Program-made: the position numbers and the translations under genes
Notes under the pieces: model-generated
The model's input: the letters and a program-made list of their open reading frames with translations, nothing else
The model's database searches: none
What the model was told of the DNA's origin: nothing
In this document: piece by piece, positions 1 to 7,026 of the stretch
Position numbering within the stretch: the stretch's first letter is position 1
Layout of the letters: each line of letters opens with the position of its first letter
Source: Acidimicrobiales bacterium
Lineage (GTDB): Bacteria > Actinomycetota > Acidimicrobiia > Acidimicrobiales > SZUA-35
NCBI GenBank assembly: GCA_020630065.1
Contig: JAHDCC010000004.1
Span: 173,633 to 215,844 of the forward strand
Direction of reading: 5' to 3'
Length of the DNA stretch: 42,212 nucleotides

Positions 1-853
1 CGCCTCCAAGAATGTGGTCGTCCCCAGCGCCGCTTTCTATGTAATCGTTCCCGGCGCCACCAACCAGGACGTTATCCCCAGCTAATCCACTGATTTCGTC
101 GTCGCCGTCACCTGCGTAAACCCGGTCATTGCCTTCATCGGCGAGTAAACGGTCGTCGCCTGCTCCGCCTAGTGCGAGATCGTCGTCGATGCCGCCGGAG
201 ATATAATCCCGACCGTTGCCTCCGAGTACCGTATCGTTCCCTGCTTGACCATAGATAAAGTCGTTTCCGTCGTCGCCTCGAATGAAGTCGTTGCCGTCAT
301 TACCGAACATTGTGTCGTCGCCTGCGCCTCCGCTCATGTTGTCGTTTCCGGCTCCTCCAAACAAGCGCTCATCGTTACCCTCCCCGCCAAACACGTTGTC
401 GTTTCCACCCTCGCCGTCGAGTGTGTCGGCTCCATCGAGGCCGAATAAGGTATCGTCGCCATCTCCGGCATAGGCAGTGTCGTTGCCGTTTCCGCCGTAA
501 ATAATGTCGTCACCCGAACCTGTCTTAACCTGGTCGTTTCCGTCGGCGCCGAAGACCTTGTTGTTGCCCGATTCATCACAAATGATGTCGTTGCCTGCTC
601 CGGCGTAGATGATCGTGTCGCCAACGTGGGTGGAGAAGATGACATCATCTCCACTGGTTCCTCGTATGACGTTGGTTCCTTTTTGGGAAGGGTGGGGTGA
701 GCCGTCAGTTTCGATAGTTGGTGTCGCGGTTTTACAAATCGAGAGTTCGTTGGCTGATGCCGAATTGGCCCCTACAGCGGCGACCGTAGCTGCGATAATC
801 GAAAGGGCAGCTGCCTTTCTTAACCAATTATTGTGGGTTCTCACGTTGTTCAT
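1..853 (-). CDS. RTX (hemolysin-type Ca-binding repeat) secreted protein, 3' end cut by window edge
   Basis: An open frame runs from an ATG at 853 to the window edge without a stop (284 codons visible). GGAG lies five bases before the start. The first ~34 residues look like a Sec signal peptide (Arg/Lys, then an Ala-rich hydrophobic core ending in NSASA). After ~30 linker residues the protein becomes an uninterrupted run of glycine/aspartate nonapeptides of the type GGxGNDxUx, such as GGAGNDYIESGAGDDHILGG. In this family such repeats fold into a parallel beta-roll that binds calcium once outside the cell. One repeat (GGEGNDERLF) has an extra residue. The C-terminus is missing, so any enzymatic domain or secretion signal cannot be judged. 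Family assignment is firm. The role (surface, matrix or S-layer-like protein) is open. The gene points out of the window and its nearest neighbour is a cytosolic flavin-fold protein. Confidence 0.9.
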   Translation of the reverse strand, partial: MNNVRTHNNWLRKAAALSIIAATVAAVGANSASANELSICKTATPTIETDGSPHPSQKGTNVIRGTSGDDVIFSTHVGDTIIYAGAGNDIICDESGNNKVFGADGNDQVKTGSGDDIIYGGNGNDTAYAGDGDDTLFGLDGADTLDGEGGNDNVFGGEGNDERLFGGAGNDNMSGGAGDDTMFGNDGNDFIRGDDGNDFIYGQAGNDTVLGGNGRDYISGGIDDDLALGGAGDDRLLADEGNDRVYAGDGDDEISGLAGDNVLVGGAGNDYIESGAGDDHILGG

Positions 854-946
854 TTTGTCTCCATTCGAGCCTGCGCTTCGTATTCAATGGAGATAGATGC
901 GGTCAGGGGACTAAAAGTTCCCGCCCGGCTAACGTAATGTGGATCG

Positions 947-1600
947 TTACGATTCTCCGGCCGCCAAAGCAGCGCCGTAGTCTTCCTCAGTTATGACGCC
1001 GCCTTCGGATTCGGCCCGTCCAATATCGTCCGGGTGAAGAGCGTCTTGTAAGCCATCGATTCGTTTCCACGCAGGGAACGGTTGGCGACCATCAGAGTCA
1101 GGTACATACGGAGAAGTCGATACCCGCTGGTGCTTGTGGATGTAGCGGGCACAGTTGAGAAAGACTTTGGTGATCGCGACTCGACAGATCAAGAGTGCGC
1201 CAGGGTAGTTGCCAAGTAACTCGTCGGTTCGGTGAAGCGAAACCGAACCTTGAACGCGTACCCGCTGAGGGGTTTCGAAGTCGATGAATAACATTCCGAC
1301 CTTTGAGGTATCGCTCATGTTACCGACCGACAAGAACATGCCGTTTCCGTCGTAAATCGGGAACGCAAGCGTCCGATTGTCGACGACGGTGACCTGGCCG
1401 ACGTCCCCACCTTTGTATGAAACGGTTGGTTCCCCATCGGCGTTAACCGTTGCTAAATAAAAGTAGTCTCGGGTCGAAATGAATTCGATGTGGTAATCAT
1501 TCAACTCGTCTTCGACGATTGCCGCTTCGACCCGATCAGCCAACGGCCTGCTTTCGAATTCGTCTTGAATTTTCTTTTGTGGTTCGGTGTAAAACGCCAT
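947..1600 (-). CDS. Pyridoxamine 5'-phosphate oxidase-family FMN-binding split-barrel protein
   Basis: 217 residues. The core, about residues 35-125 (FYLATVNADGEPTVSYKGG, then a stretch ending RVRVQGSVSL), matches the split beta-barrel flavin-binding fold of the PNPOx-like superfamily. Members bind FMN or F420 and reduce or oxidise small molecules. The C-terminal ~90 residues are a helical extension with a KRIDGLQ segment. I start at the ATG at 1600, because GAGAGG lies a few bases upstream. A TTG 12 bases earlier would add MRGI but has no ribosome site. No signal peptide or membrane segment, so it should be cytosolic. It is not a true PdxH by eye, being shorter in the substrate region, and its substrate cannot be told from sequence. 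It is probably a single-gene unit. Confidence 0.8.
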   Translation of the reverse strand: MAFYTEPQKKIQDEFESRPLADRVEAAIVEDELNDYHIEFISTRDYFYLATVNADGEPTVSYKGGDVGQVTVVDNRTLAFPIYDGNGMFLSVGNMSDTSKVGMLFIDFETPQRVRVQGSVSLHRTDELLGNYPGALLICRVAITKVFLNCARYIHKHQRVSTSPYVPDSDGRQPFPAWKRIDGLQDALHPDDIGRAESEGGVITEEDYGAALAAGES

Positions 1601-1755
1601 GATCCCTCTCAATCCCCTTTGTCGTGGGCGATGATCTGGTTACGACCCATTCGACACCACATTCTAAATGTTGATCTAAAAGCTAGGTTCGGTCTTCCCT
1701 CAGAGCGTGGTAAACGTTGCCCGAGTGCGAAGTCAAACCTCTTCAAAACGGGAAT

Positions 1756-1808
1756 CGGGGACCCAGCTAGGCGGTGCTGGGCCCCCGAAGGAGAATGGCC
1801 AGAGGCCA
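1756..1808 (-). terminator. Two stem-loops in the gap downstream of the acidic secreted protein gene
   Basis: The 1601-1826 gap holds no credible gene. It contains a strong hairpin at 1756-1787 (arms CGGGGACCCAGC and GCTGGGCCCCCG, 11 of 12 pairs, 8-base loop) and a small one at 1796-1808 (TGGCC-AGA-GGCCA). Read on the minus strand they follow the stop at 1827 and may end that transcript. The T-run after the big hairpin is weak, so factor-independent termination is plausible but not certain. Confidence 0.45.
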
Positions 1809-1826
1809 ATACGGGCGGGATAAAAC

Positions 1827-2672
1827 TTAGGCTTCTTCGGTGACGAGTTCTGCTTCAGCCCAGTCATCGCCCTCTAGTAAGAGGTCTTCGGGGAAAAGGT
1901 GTTCGCAGGCCTCCAACGCAGCCTCGAACGATTCGTCCTCAATGTCGCTGAGGTTGCTGTCGAGGCACTCCTCAAACGGTAGGAACTGTTCAATTGATGC
2001 TCGTAACGCTTCTTGTTCCTCAACCGGTGCTTTCTCTACACAATCCAGCTCCTTAGCGAGTGCATCAGAAGACACCTCGATGTCCTCGTCAATGCCATAT
2101 ATCGATTGGACACATTCGTCGAACGGTTCCCACAACGCCATCGCTGCTTCTAATTCAGCGATCTCTTCATCGGAAAGATCAGAACATTCTTCGAAGTCAC
2201 CTTCGCCAAGGATTAGCTCTTCTGCGTCGACGAAATCCTCAGGGTCGATATCCTCGGGCAAGACCTCTTCAATATTGGCGTGGTCGTCTGCGTCAAATTC
2301 GACACCGTCAGTACCGTCTTCTAGGAACTCGACGAAACCATTGTCTTCTAGCTCAGCCAGTTCCTCGTCGGTTAGCTCGACAAGTTCGCCTTCACCAAAC
2401 TCGACCAGTTCTTCTGCGTTGATCTCGTCGATACTGACAACAACACCGCCGAGCGTTTCGTCGCCGACGATAACACAGCCGTCCACATAGTCGCCTTCAT
2501 CGGTTCCAACCGTATGGTCGGTGACGGTAGCAGCAGTGTCAGCATCTTGCGAAGCGGATGCCGACTGGCTAAAACCGAGGCTCAGCAATGTAACTAGGGT
2601 AAGAACCAGCGCCGCGAATATTCCTGCGATCTTGGTGGGAGACATCGGTTTAAACGTTTCGATGTGATTCAT
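1827..2672 (-). CDS. Highly acidic secreted protein with six cysteines and a helical-hairpin repeat
   Basis: 281 residues from the ATG at 2672, which has AAAGGA about nine bases upstream. A TTG 18 bases earlier is less likely. A signal peptide or N-terminal anchor covers ~residues 10-40 (KIAGIFAALVLTLVTLLSLGF, ending SASAS). The mature part is extremely rich in Glu and Asp and has six cysteines. Two similar units sit near the C-terminus: PFDEC, 23 residues, then DC, and PFEEC, 19 residues, then AC. They look like helical hairpins closed by a disulfide. I recognise no named family. It is divergent from a two-component system whose sensor is also acidic and Cys-rich, and the two share an intergenic operator-like region. 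Being a target or accessory of that system is therefore a reasonable inference. Divalent cation binding is possible from the acidity but unproven. Confidence 0.8.
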   Translation of the reverse strand: MNHIETFKPMSPTKIAGIFAALVLTLVTLLSLGFSQSASASQDADTAATVTDHTVGTDEGDYVDGCVIVGDETLGGVVVSIDEINAEELVEFGEGELVELTDEELAELEDNGFVEFLEDGTDGVEFDADDHANIEEVLPEDIDPEDFVDAEELILGEGDFEECSDLSDEEIAELEAAMALWEPFDECVQSIYGIDEDIEVSSDALAKELDCVEKAPVEEQEALRASIEQFLPFEECLDSNLSDIEDESFEAALEACEHLFPEDLLLEGDDWAEAELVTEEA

Positions 2673-2740
2673 CTCTTGTAGTCCTTTCAATTCATTTGGG
2701 TGACTGTTGAAGAGTTTGCATGATCGACACTGAAAGCCGT

Positions 2741-2777
2741 CTGAGAGAACCTGAGAGCTCTCTCAGGTAATACTCAG
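2741..2777. promoter_or_regulatory. Operator-like array of four CTGAG/CTCAG half-sites in divergent promoter region
   Basis: CTGAG at 2741 and 2751, then CTCAG at 2762 and 2773, are spaced 10-11 bp, one helical turn. The inner pair forms an inverted repeat, CCTGAGAG-CT-CTCTCAGG (2750-2767). OmpR-family regulators bind direct repeats with this spacing. Placed between the acidic protein gene (minus) and the response regulator (plus), it is the best candidate for autoregulation and co-regulation. Confidence 0.6.
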
Positions 2778-2800
2778 ACACGATGTGGCAAACTAGCTCC

Positions 2801-3475
2801 ATGCGCGTTCTGTTAGTAGATGACGAAGTTCGACTGGTCGAGTCAGTGTCCAGAGGTTTGGCAGCCGACGGCATCAACGTCGATACGGCTCACAATGGCG
2901 TAGACGGGTATTGGAGAGCTTGTGAAGGCTCATACGACGTGATCGTGCTCGACATCATGATGCCTGGCATGAATGGGTACGCAGTCTGTCAAAAGCTGCG
3001 AGACAACAACGTCACGACGCCTATTCTTATGTTGACGGCTAAAGAAGGGGAGTACGACGAAGCTGACGCATTCGAATGTGGCGCGGACGACTACCTCCGG
3101 AAACCCTTCTCCCATATTGTGTTAGTGGCCCGGTTACGCTCACTCGTTCGTCGAAGAAGCGCCGACTCGAGCCAGATTCTGACAGTTGGCGAACTGGCCC
3201 TCAACCTGACCCAAGCCTCGTGTACTCGCGACAACACGCCAATAGAACTAACGCGTCGAGAATTCTCTCTTCTTGAAGCCTTAATGCGCCGATCGCCGGA
3301 CGTCGTTCCCAAACACACACTAGTAAACCTTGTTTGGGGAATGGACTTCGACGGGGACCCGAATATTGTCGAAGTATATGTTGGGTATCTTCGCCGCAAG
3401 ATCGATAAGTCGTTTGGACACAAGCTGCTACACACAGTACGCGGCGTCGGCTACCAGCTAGTTGAGAAACGCTAA
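2801..3475 (+). CDS. OmpR/PhoB-family response regulator
   Basis: 224 residues. The N-terminal receiver domain starts MRVLLVDDE and carries the acidic pair D7/D8, phospho-acceptor D51 in VLDIMMPG, T79 and K101 in LRKPF, all the residues needed for phosphotransfer. The C-terminal winged helix (about residues 128-224, LTRREFSLLEALMRR through the VRGVGYQL hairpin) is the OmpR-type DNA-binding domain. I start at 2801 because the receiver fold begins there. An ATG at 2783 would add six residues, and neither start has a strong ribosome site. Two bases separate its stop from the ATG of the histidine kinase, so the pair is one operon. Known role of the family: transcription factor switched by its partner kinase. 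Targets are unknown, but the half-site array just upstream suggests autoregulation. Confidence 0.95.
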   Translation: MRVLLVDDEVRLVESVSRGLAADGINVDTAHNGVDGYWRACEGSYDVIVLDIMMPGMNGYAVCQKLRDNNVTTPILMLTAKEGEYDEADAFECGADDYLRKPFSHIVLVARLRSLVRRRSADSSQILTVGELALNLTQASCTRDNTPIELTRREFSLLEALMRRSPDVVPKHTLVNLVWGMDFDGDPNIVEVYVGYLRRKIDKSFGHKLLHTVRGVGYQLVEKR

Positions 3476-3477
3476 TT

Positions 3478-5154
3478 ATGTTGAGATCAATACGAGCGAG
3501 ACTAGCCATCGCCATGATAGTGACAACAGCTATTCTGGCTGTGATTGCAGTTACGACCGCTTCGAGATTTATACGAAATGACTTAGAACAAGATGCTCTG
3601 TCCACCCAAAACCAGAACATTCTTGAGCTGTACGCCATCGCCGATGATCCACAAGAGCTCGCCCTAGAAGATCCCGCGACCCTAGTTGAACAGATCGGTC
3701 TGCCAGAAGAGTGTCTGGCCGATGGCGGCTGTGTGTTCGAGTGTTTTGATGAGGACTGTATCGAAGGTGTGGTTTGTGAGGGCCCAAACTGCGCTGCCCT
3801 GCCGCTGAATTGCTCAACAGGCGAGATTTGTGAAGAGTTCCTCTGCCCCGAAGGTGAACAGTGTGTGGCAGATGCGTCGAGTGTGCAGGCAGAGCGTTTC
3901 CTGGTTCTGGAACTCGTCGGCCAAATCGCGGCAAGTCAAAACGCAAACGACATTCTGGCCGCGCTAGATCTTGGTCCTACTGACTCGTTCCTGATTCGTC
4001 TTTTCCCATCGGATACCGGCTACGACTATCAGGTTTCGTTTGACGACGAGACGATCAAACCCTTACAGACAGGCTCAGATGATTCGTCGCTCAAAGTCGT
4101 CTCGGCTGACTCGCTTTTCGGATTACTCGAAACCAGCTTCAATACTCGTCTAGAAGATCGTTCACTAGCAGAAGATGCCGAATTTGCTGCGCTGGAATTT
4201 GATACGTCCTCTGGACCCGTTTGGATATTAGGAGATGTCTCAGCTGAACGTCGCGCCGCCGACCAAGTCCAACGAATATTTATGGGAGGTAGCGTTTTCT
4301 TGACGCTGCTGGCTGGTCTAGCTGCCTGGCTCTTGGCGGCCAGGGCACTGCGCCCGGTTAGTCGCATCACAAAACAGGTCTCTTCGATCACGGCTGGTTC
4401 GATGCATGAACGAGTACCGGCGCCGGGAACCGGTGACGAGATAGATCGACTAGCGACGACGATGAACGGTATGCTCGAGCGGCTAGAAACCGGAGATAAA
4501 CGGCGACGTCAGTTTGTTAGCGACGCCGCTCATGAGCTTCGGACCCCGGTGGCCGTCCTCACTAGCGAAGCCGAGGTTGCGTTACGGACGCCAACTGGTG
4601 TTGAGTCTTCTCGGTTTGCGTCAGCGGTCTTAGCTGAGAGTAATCGAATGGGTGGGTTGGTCGAAGACCTTTTAACGTTGGCCAGGTTGGACGAAGACCG
4701 GCAACCTCATACTCGCCAAGTAGTTGATCTCGACGAACTCGTTATGGCAGAGACCAAACGCAGCCGAAGACTGCCGATAGACATCAGTGCGGTATCGGCG
4801 GGACGAGTTCTCGGTCACACCGATGAGTTAACGAGAGTCGTCCAACACCTTTTGGATAACGCGACTCGCCACGGTCATGAACATGTATCGGTCGGAGTTC
4901 AAACCGACTCGCAGTCGGGGCGGGTTCAGCTTTGGGTCGATGACGACGGAGATGGAATTGCCGCTCAGGACCGGGAACGAATATTCGAACGATTCGTAAG
5001 GCTGCAAGAAGCACGCGACCGCGACTCGGGAGGTTCAGGGTTAGGTTTGGCCGTTGTCGCTGCCATCGTCGCCAGCCTCGGAGGCACAATAGAGGCCGCA
5101 GAATCCACCGCACTTGGCGGCGCCCGCATTCAAGTCGAACTGCCCGTGGCATAG
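3478..5154 (+). CDS. Membrane sensor histidine kinase with ten-cysteine extracytoplasmic sensor
   Basis: 558 residues. Order: TM1 (~8-27), extracytoplasmic domain (~28-262), TM2 (~268-290), HAMP (after RALRPVSRI), HisKA with phospho-acceptor H352 in DAAHELRTP, then HATPase_c with N box (LLDNATRHG), G1 (DDDGDGI), F box (IFERFVRL) and G2 (GGSGLGLAVV). All catalytic motifs are intact. The unusual part is the sensor: residues 79-129 hold ten cysteines in a Glu/Asp-rich stretch, reminiscent of small disulfide-rich metal-binding modules. This is not a standard sensor domain I can name. Redox, metal or envelope-stress sensing is inference only. It forms an operon with the preceding response regulator and faces the acidic Cys-containing secreted protein gene across the promoter. 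Confidence 0.93.
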   Translation: MLRSIRARLAIAMIVTTAILAVIAVTTASRFIRNDLEQDALSTQNQNILELYAIADDPQELALEDPATLVEQIGLPEECLADGGCVFECFDEDCIEGVVCEGPNCAALPLNCSTGEICEEFLCPEGEQCVADASSVQAERFLVLELVGQIAASQNANDILAALDLGPTDSFLIRLFPSDTGYDYQVSFDDETIKPLQTGSDDSSLKVVSADSLFGLLETSFNTRLEDRSLAEDAEFAALEFDTSSGPVWILGDVSAERRAADQVQRIFMGGSVFLTLLAGLAAWLLAARALRPVSRITKQVSSITAGSMHERVPAPGTGDEIDRLATTMNGMLERLETGDKRRRQFVSDAAHELRTPVAVLTSEAEVALRTPTGVESSRFASAVLAESNRMGGLVEDLLTLARLDEDRQPHTRQVVDLDELVMAETKRSRRLPIDISAVSAGRVLGHTDELTRVVQHLLDNATRHGHEHVSVGVQTDSQSGRVQLWVDDDGDGIAAQDRERIFERFVRLQEARDRDSGGSGLGLAVVAAIVASLGGTIEAAESTALGGARIQVELPVA

Positions 5155-5210
5155 CGTCTACGGCACCGTCAAAAAGTTCCAACTGTCACCGTTGAATGCG
5201 ATGGAGATGG

Positions 5211-5708
5211 TCAGGTCGTTAAACGTTCACAGAGACGGTCAACAAAAGGTGCCTGTGCCTCGAGGAGTTTGCGGCTTGCTACACCCCAATGAAACCAACC
5301 AACTCGATCGATTTCGGGGAACTCTTGCATGTTGCCGGAACGAGGAGGCCACTCGACCTCGAAGGTGTTACTCGTTGCAGTCTCTGGGTCAAAGTCAGCA
5401 TCTGCGGGCATCTCGAATGCCCATGCGTGAACCCGTTTGCTCGACGACTTCATCTTTACTTCGCCGAGCGGAAGATACTCGACGCCATCCGGCGGATGAA
5501 ATCCGGTTTCTTCGGAAAACTCTCTAACCGCTCCTGGGAGCAGATCCTCTTCCGGTTCGCACAGACCCTTAGGGATGGTCCACGCGCCCTCATCTTTCTT
5601 GGCCCAATACGGGCCGCCGGGATGGGCGAGAAGAACTTCCAGCCCGACAAGCGAAGACCGTTGCTCCGAGTTGAAGCGGAAGGCTAACAACCCGGCAGCA
5701 ACGGCCAT
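5211..5708 (-). CDS. Nudix hydrolase
   Basis: 165 residues with a complete Nudix box: G, five residues, E, seven residues, REFSEETGF (about residues 48-70). This box coordinates Mg or Mn and hydrolyses a nucleoside diphosphate linked to another group. The context WTIPKGLCEPEE and the later PEIDRVGWF resemble small Nudix proteins that act on diadenosine polyphosphates or related housekeeping substrates, but specificity cannot be read. ATG at 5708 has no clear ribosome site. It lies 31 bases downstream of the glutamine synthetase stop in the same direction, so read-through from that gene is possible. It converges with the histidine kinase. Confidence 0.9.
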   Translation of the reverse strand: MAVAAGLLAFRFNSEQRSSLVGLEVLLAHPGGPYWAKKDEGAWTIPKGLCEPEEDLLPGAVREFSEETGFHPPDGVEYLPLGEVKMKSSSKRVHAWAFEMPADADFDPETATSNTFEVEWPPRSGNMQEFPEIDRVGWFHWGVASRKLLEAQAPFVDRLCERLTT

Positions 5709-5727
5709 CGATACAACTATTTTCTAC

Positions 5728-5743
5728 GTAACCGAAAGGTTAC
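5728..5743 (-). terminator. Perfect GTAACC hairpin at the glutamine synthetase stop codon
   Basis: GTAACC-GAAA-GGTTAC forms a perfect 6-bp stem with a four-base loop, overlapping the TAA stop of the synthetase gene. It lies between that gene and the Nudix gene. There is no clean T-run on the minus strand, so it may be an intercistronic processing or attenuation site rather than a full terminator. Confidence 0.4.
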
Positions 5744-6756
5744 TCAGCTAGTGCTGAACAACAAGTGTTGGTCAGCAACGTAGCAACGACATAAGGGTCG
5801 GCGTTGGCGTTAGGGCGACGATCCTCAAGGTAACCCTTCTTCTCTTGAGCTACCTGCCATGGGATACGGATTGAAGCGCCGCGGTCAGAAACACCGTAGC
5901 TGAACTTGTCGAACCGTTGGGTTTCGTGATCACCGGTGAGGCGGTCTTCGATACCTGAACCGTAACCAGCAAGGTGCTCTTCAACCTTGCCTTCAGCGCC
6001 CATAGACTCAGCGGCGGCAACGATTGGGTCGTAAGATTCGCGCATTGCTTTGGTCGAGAAGTTGGTGTGCATTCCTGCGCCGTTCCAGTCGCCCTTCATC
6101 GGCTTAGCTTCGATTGAGATTTCGACATGGTACTTTTCAGCAATACGGAACAGAAGATAGCGGGCCATCCAAAGGTGGTCGCCTACCTCAACAGTGTTTG
6201 CAGGCCCAATCTGGAACTCCCACTGCCCAGGCATAACCTCAGCGTTGGTACCAGAGATCTTTAGTCCGGCTTCGATACACGCAGTGGTGTGTTCTTCGAC
6301 GATGTCACGGCCGGCGATCTTAACAGCGCCGACGCCGCAGTAGTACGGACCTTGAGGTCCAGGGAACCCGCCGTCAGGGAAGCCGTATGGCCAACCCGAC
6401 TCTGGGTGAAGCATGGTGTATTCTTGCTCGAGGCCGAACCAAGGCTCTTGGTCGCCATACTTTTCGAGGGCTGCAACTGCTGCGGCTCGAGTATTGGTTG
6501 GGTGCGGAGAAAGGTCAGCGGTGAGGAGTGTCTCACAGAGAACCAAAATGTTGTCGCCGCCACGGATCGGGTCGGGACACTGGAATACTGGTTGAAGAAC
6601 GACGTCAGAGTTGTCACCAGTCGCCTGGTTGGTGCTCGATCCGTCGAATCCCCAGATTCCAGGTGTTTCGCCATCAGCGAGGATTTTGGTCTTTGACCGT
6701 ACTTCCGCTGTTGGCTCAGTTCCATCAATCCAGATGTATTCAGCCCTAAATGTCAC
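5740..6756 (-). CDS. glnII: Glutamine synthetase, type II (eukaryote-like GSII)
   Basis: 338 residues from a GTG at 6756, with AGAGAG upstream. It makes glutamine from glutamate and ammonia using ATP. Diagnostic GSII features: the N-terminal AEYIWIDG, the GFDGSSTNQA segment, the active-site stretches WFGLEQEYTML and GPYYCGVGA, the GSII ATP-site signature (KGDWNGAGMHTNFST) and the C-terminal DRRPNANADPYVV. The length of about 340 fits GSII and is far short of the ~470 of GSI. The adenylylation loop that controls GSI is absent, so control should act on transcription, RNA or feedback. GSII also occurs in streptomycetes, rhizobia and some marine bacteria. Glutamate dehydrogenase lies directly upstream on the same strand, separated by a 270-bp gap rich in inverted repeats. 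The symbol follows the streptomycete and rhizobial name. Confidence 0.95.
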   Translation of the reverse strand: MTFRAEYIWIDGTEPTAEVRSKTKILADGETPGIWGFDGSSTNQATGDNSDVVLQPVFQCPDPIRGGDNILVLCETLLTADLSPHPTNTRAAAVAALEKYGDQEPWFGLEQEYTMLHPESGWPYGFPDGGFPGPQGPYYCGVGAVKIAGRDIVEEHTTACIEAGLKISGTNAEVMPGQWEFQIGPANTVEVGDHLWMARYLLFRIAEKYHVEISIEAKPMKGDWNGAGMHTNFSTKAMRESYDPIVAAAESMGAEGKVEEHLAGYGSGIEDRLTGDHETQRFDKFSYGVSDRGASIRIPWQVAQEKKGYLEDRRPNANADPYVVATLLTNTCCSALAE

Positions 6757-6870
6757 TGTACTCTCTGCTTTCTTAGTTGAGCTCGATGCTTCCGGCAGAT
6801 CTGTGATTCGCCGATGAATCCAAAAGATCTTCCGTACCGCTACTACACGTAAGCCCTACCAGCAGCACGA

Positions 6871-6949
6871 AACAGCTGGCCGGGTGACACCATCGTCAGA
6901 GACAAGGGTAACGTTGTCACACTCCGATTAGGATCACCGGCCAGCTGTT
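6871..6949 (-). promoter_or_regulatory. Long stem-loop with internal hairpin in the glutamine synthetase leader
   Basis: Arms AACAGCTGGCCGGGTGA (6871-6887) and TCACCGGCCAGCTGTT (6934-6949) pair over 16 bp with one bulged base. Inside the loop, GACAA (6901-6905) and TTGTC (6914-6918) form a second stem. On the minus strand this lies about 115 bases before the synthetase start and after the glutamate dehydrogenase terminator. A cis-acting leader RNA (riboswitch-like or attenuator) is the most interesting reading. A plain operator or processing site is also possible. It does not resemble the cyanobacterial glutamine riboswitch by eye. Confidence 0.5.
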
Positions 6950-6965
6950 AACAAGCGGTTAACAA
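6947..6965. promoter_or_regulatory. GTTAACAA direct repeat, 11-bp period
   Basis: GTTAACAA occurs at 6947-6954 and 6958-6965, one helical turn apart, each containing the palindrome GTTAAC. This geometry suits an OmpR-type regulator dimer. GlnR of actinobacteria binds tandem sites with similar spacing near nitrogen genes, but the match to its consensus is imperfect. It sits upstream of the glutamine synthetase leader. Confidence 0.4.
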
Positions 6966-6977
6966 AACCTCTCGTCC

Positions 6978-7013
6978 AAGAATAAGACCACGCACAGAGA
7001 GAAACTGTGGTCT
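6978..7013 (-). terminator. Intrinsic terminator of glutamate dehydrogenase
   Basis: Arms AGACCAC (6985-6991) and GTGGTCT (7007-7013) form a 7-bp stem with a 15-base loop, 14 bases past the dehydrogenase stop. On the minus strand it is followed by TTATTCTT. It probably ends the dehydrogenase transcript before the synthetase leader. Confidence 0.6.
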
Positions 7014-7026
7014 AAACGGTCTCCGT

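Noticed and set aside
334-654. Short Thr-rich minus-strand frame in the RTX gene
   Set aside because: An alternate-frame artefact of the nonapeptide repeat DNA. The true frame encodes GGxGxD repeats.
1-853. CRISPR-like short repeats in the first 850 bp
   Set aside because: The repetition is the coding of RTX nonapeptides, with no spacers and no constant repeat length.
1840-2490. Long plus-strand Ser-rich frame opposite the acidic secreted protein
   Set aside because: It is a shadow. The Glu/Asp codons of the real minus-strand gene read as Ser/Ala on the other strand.
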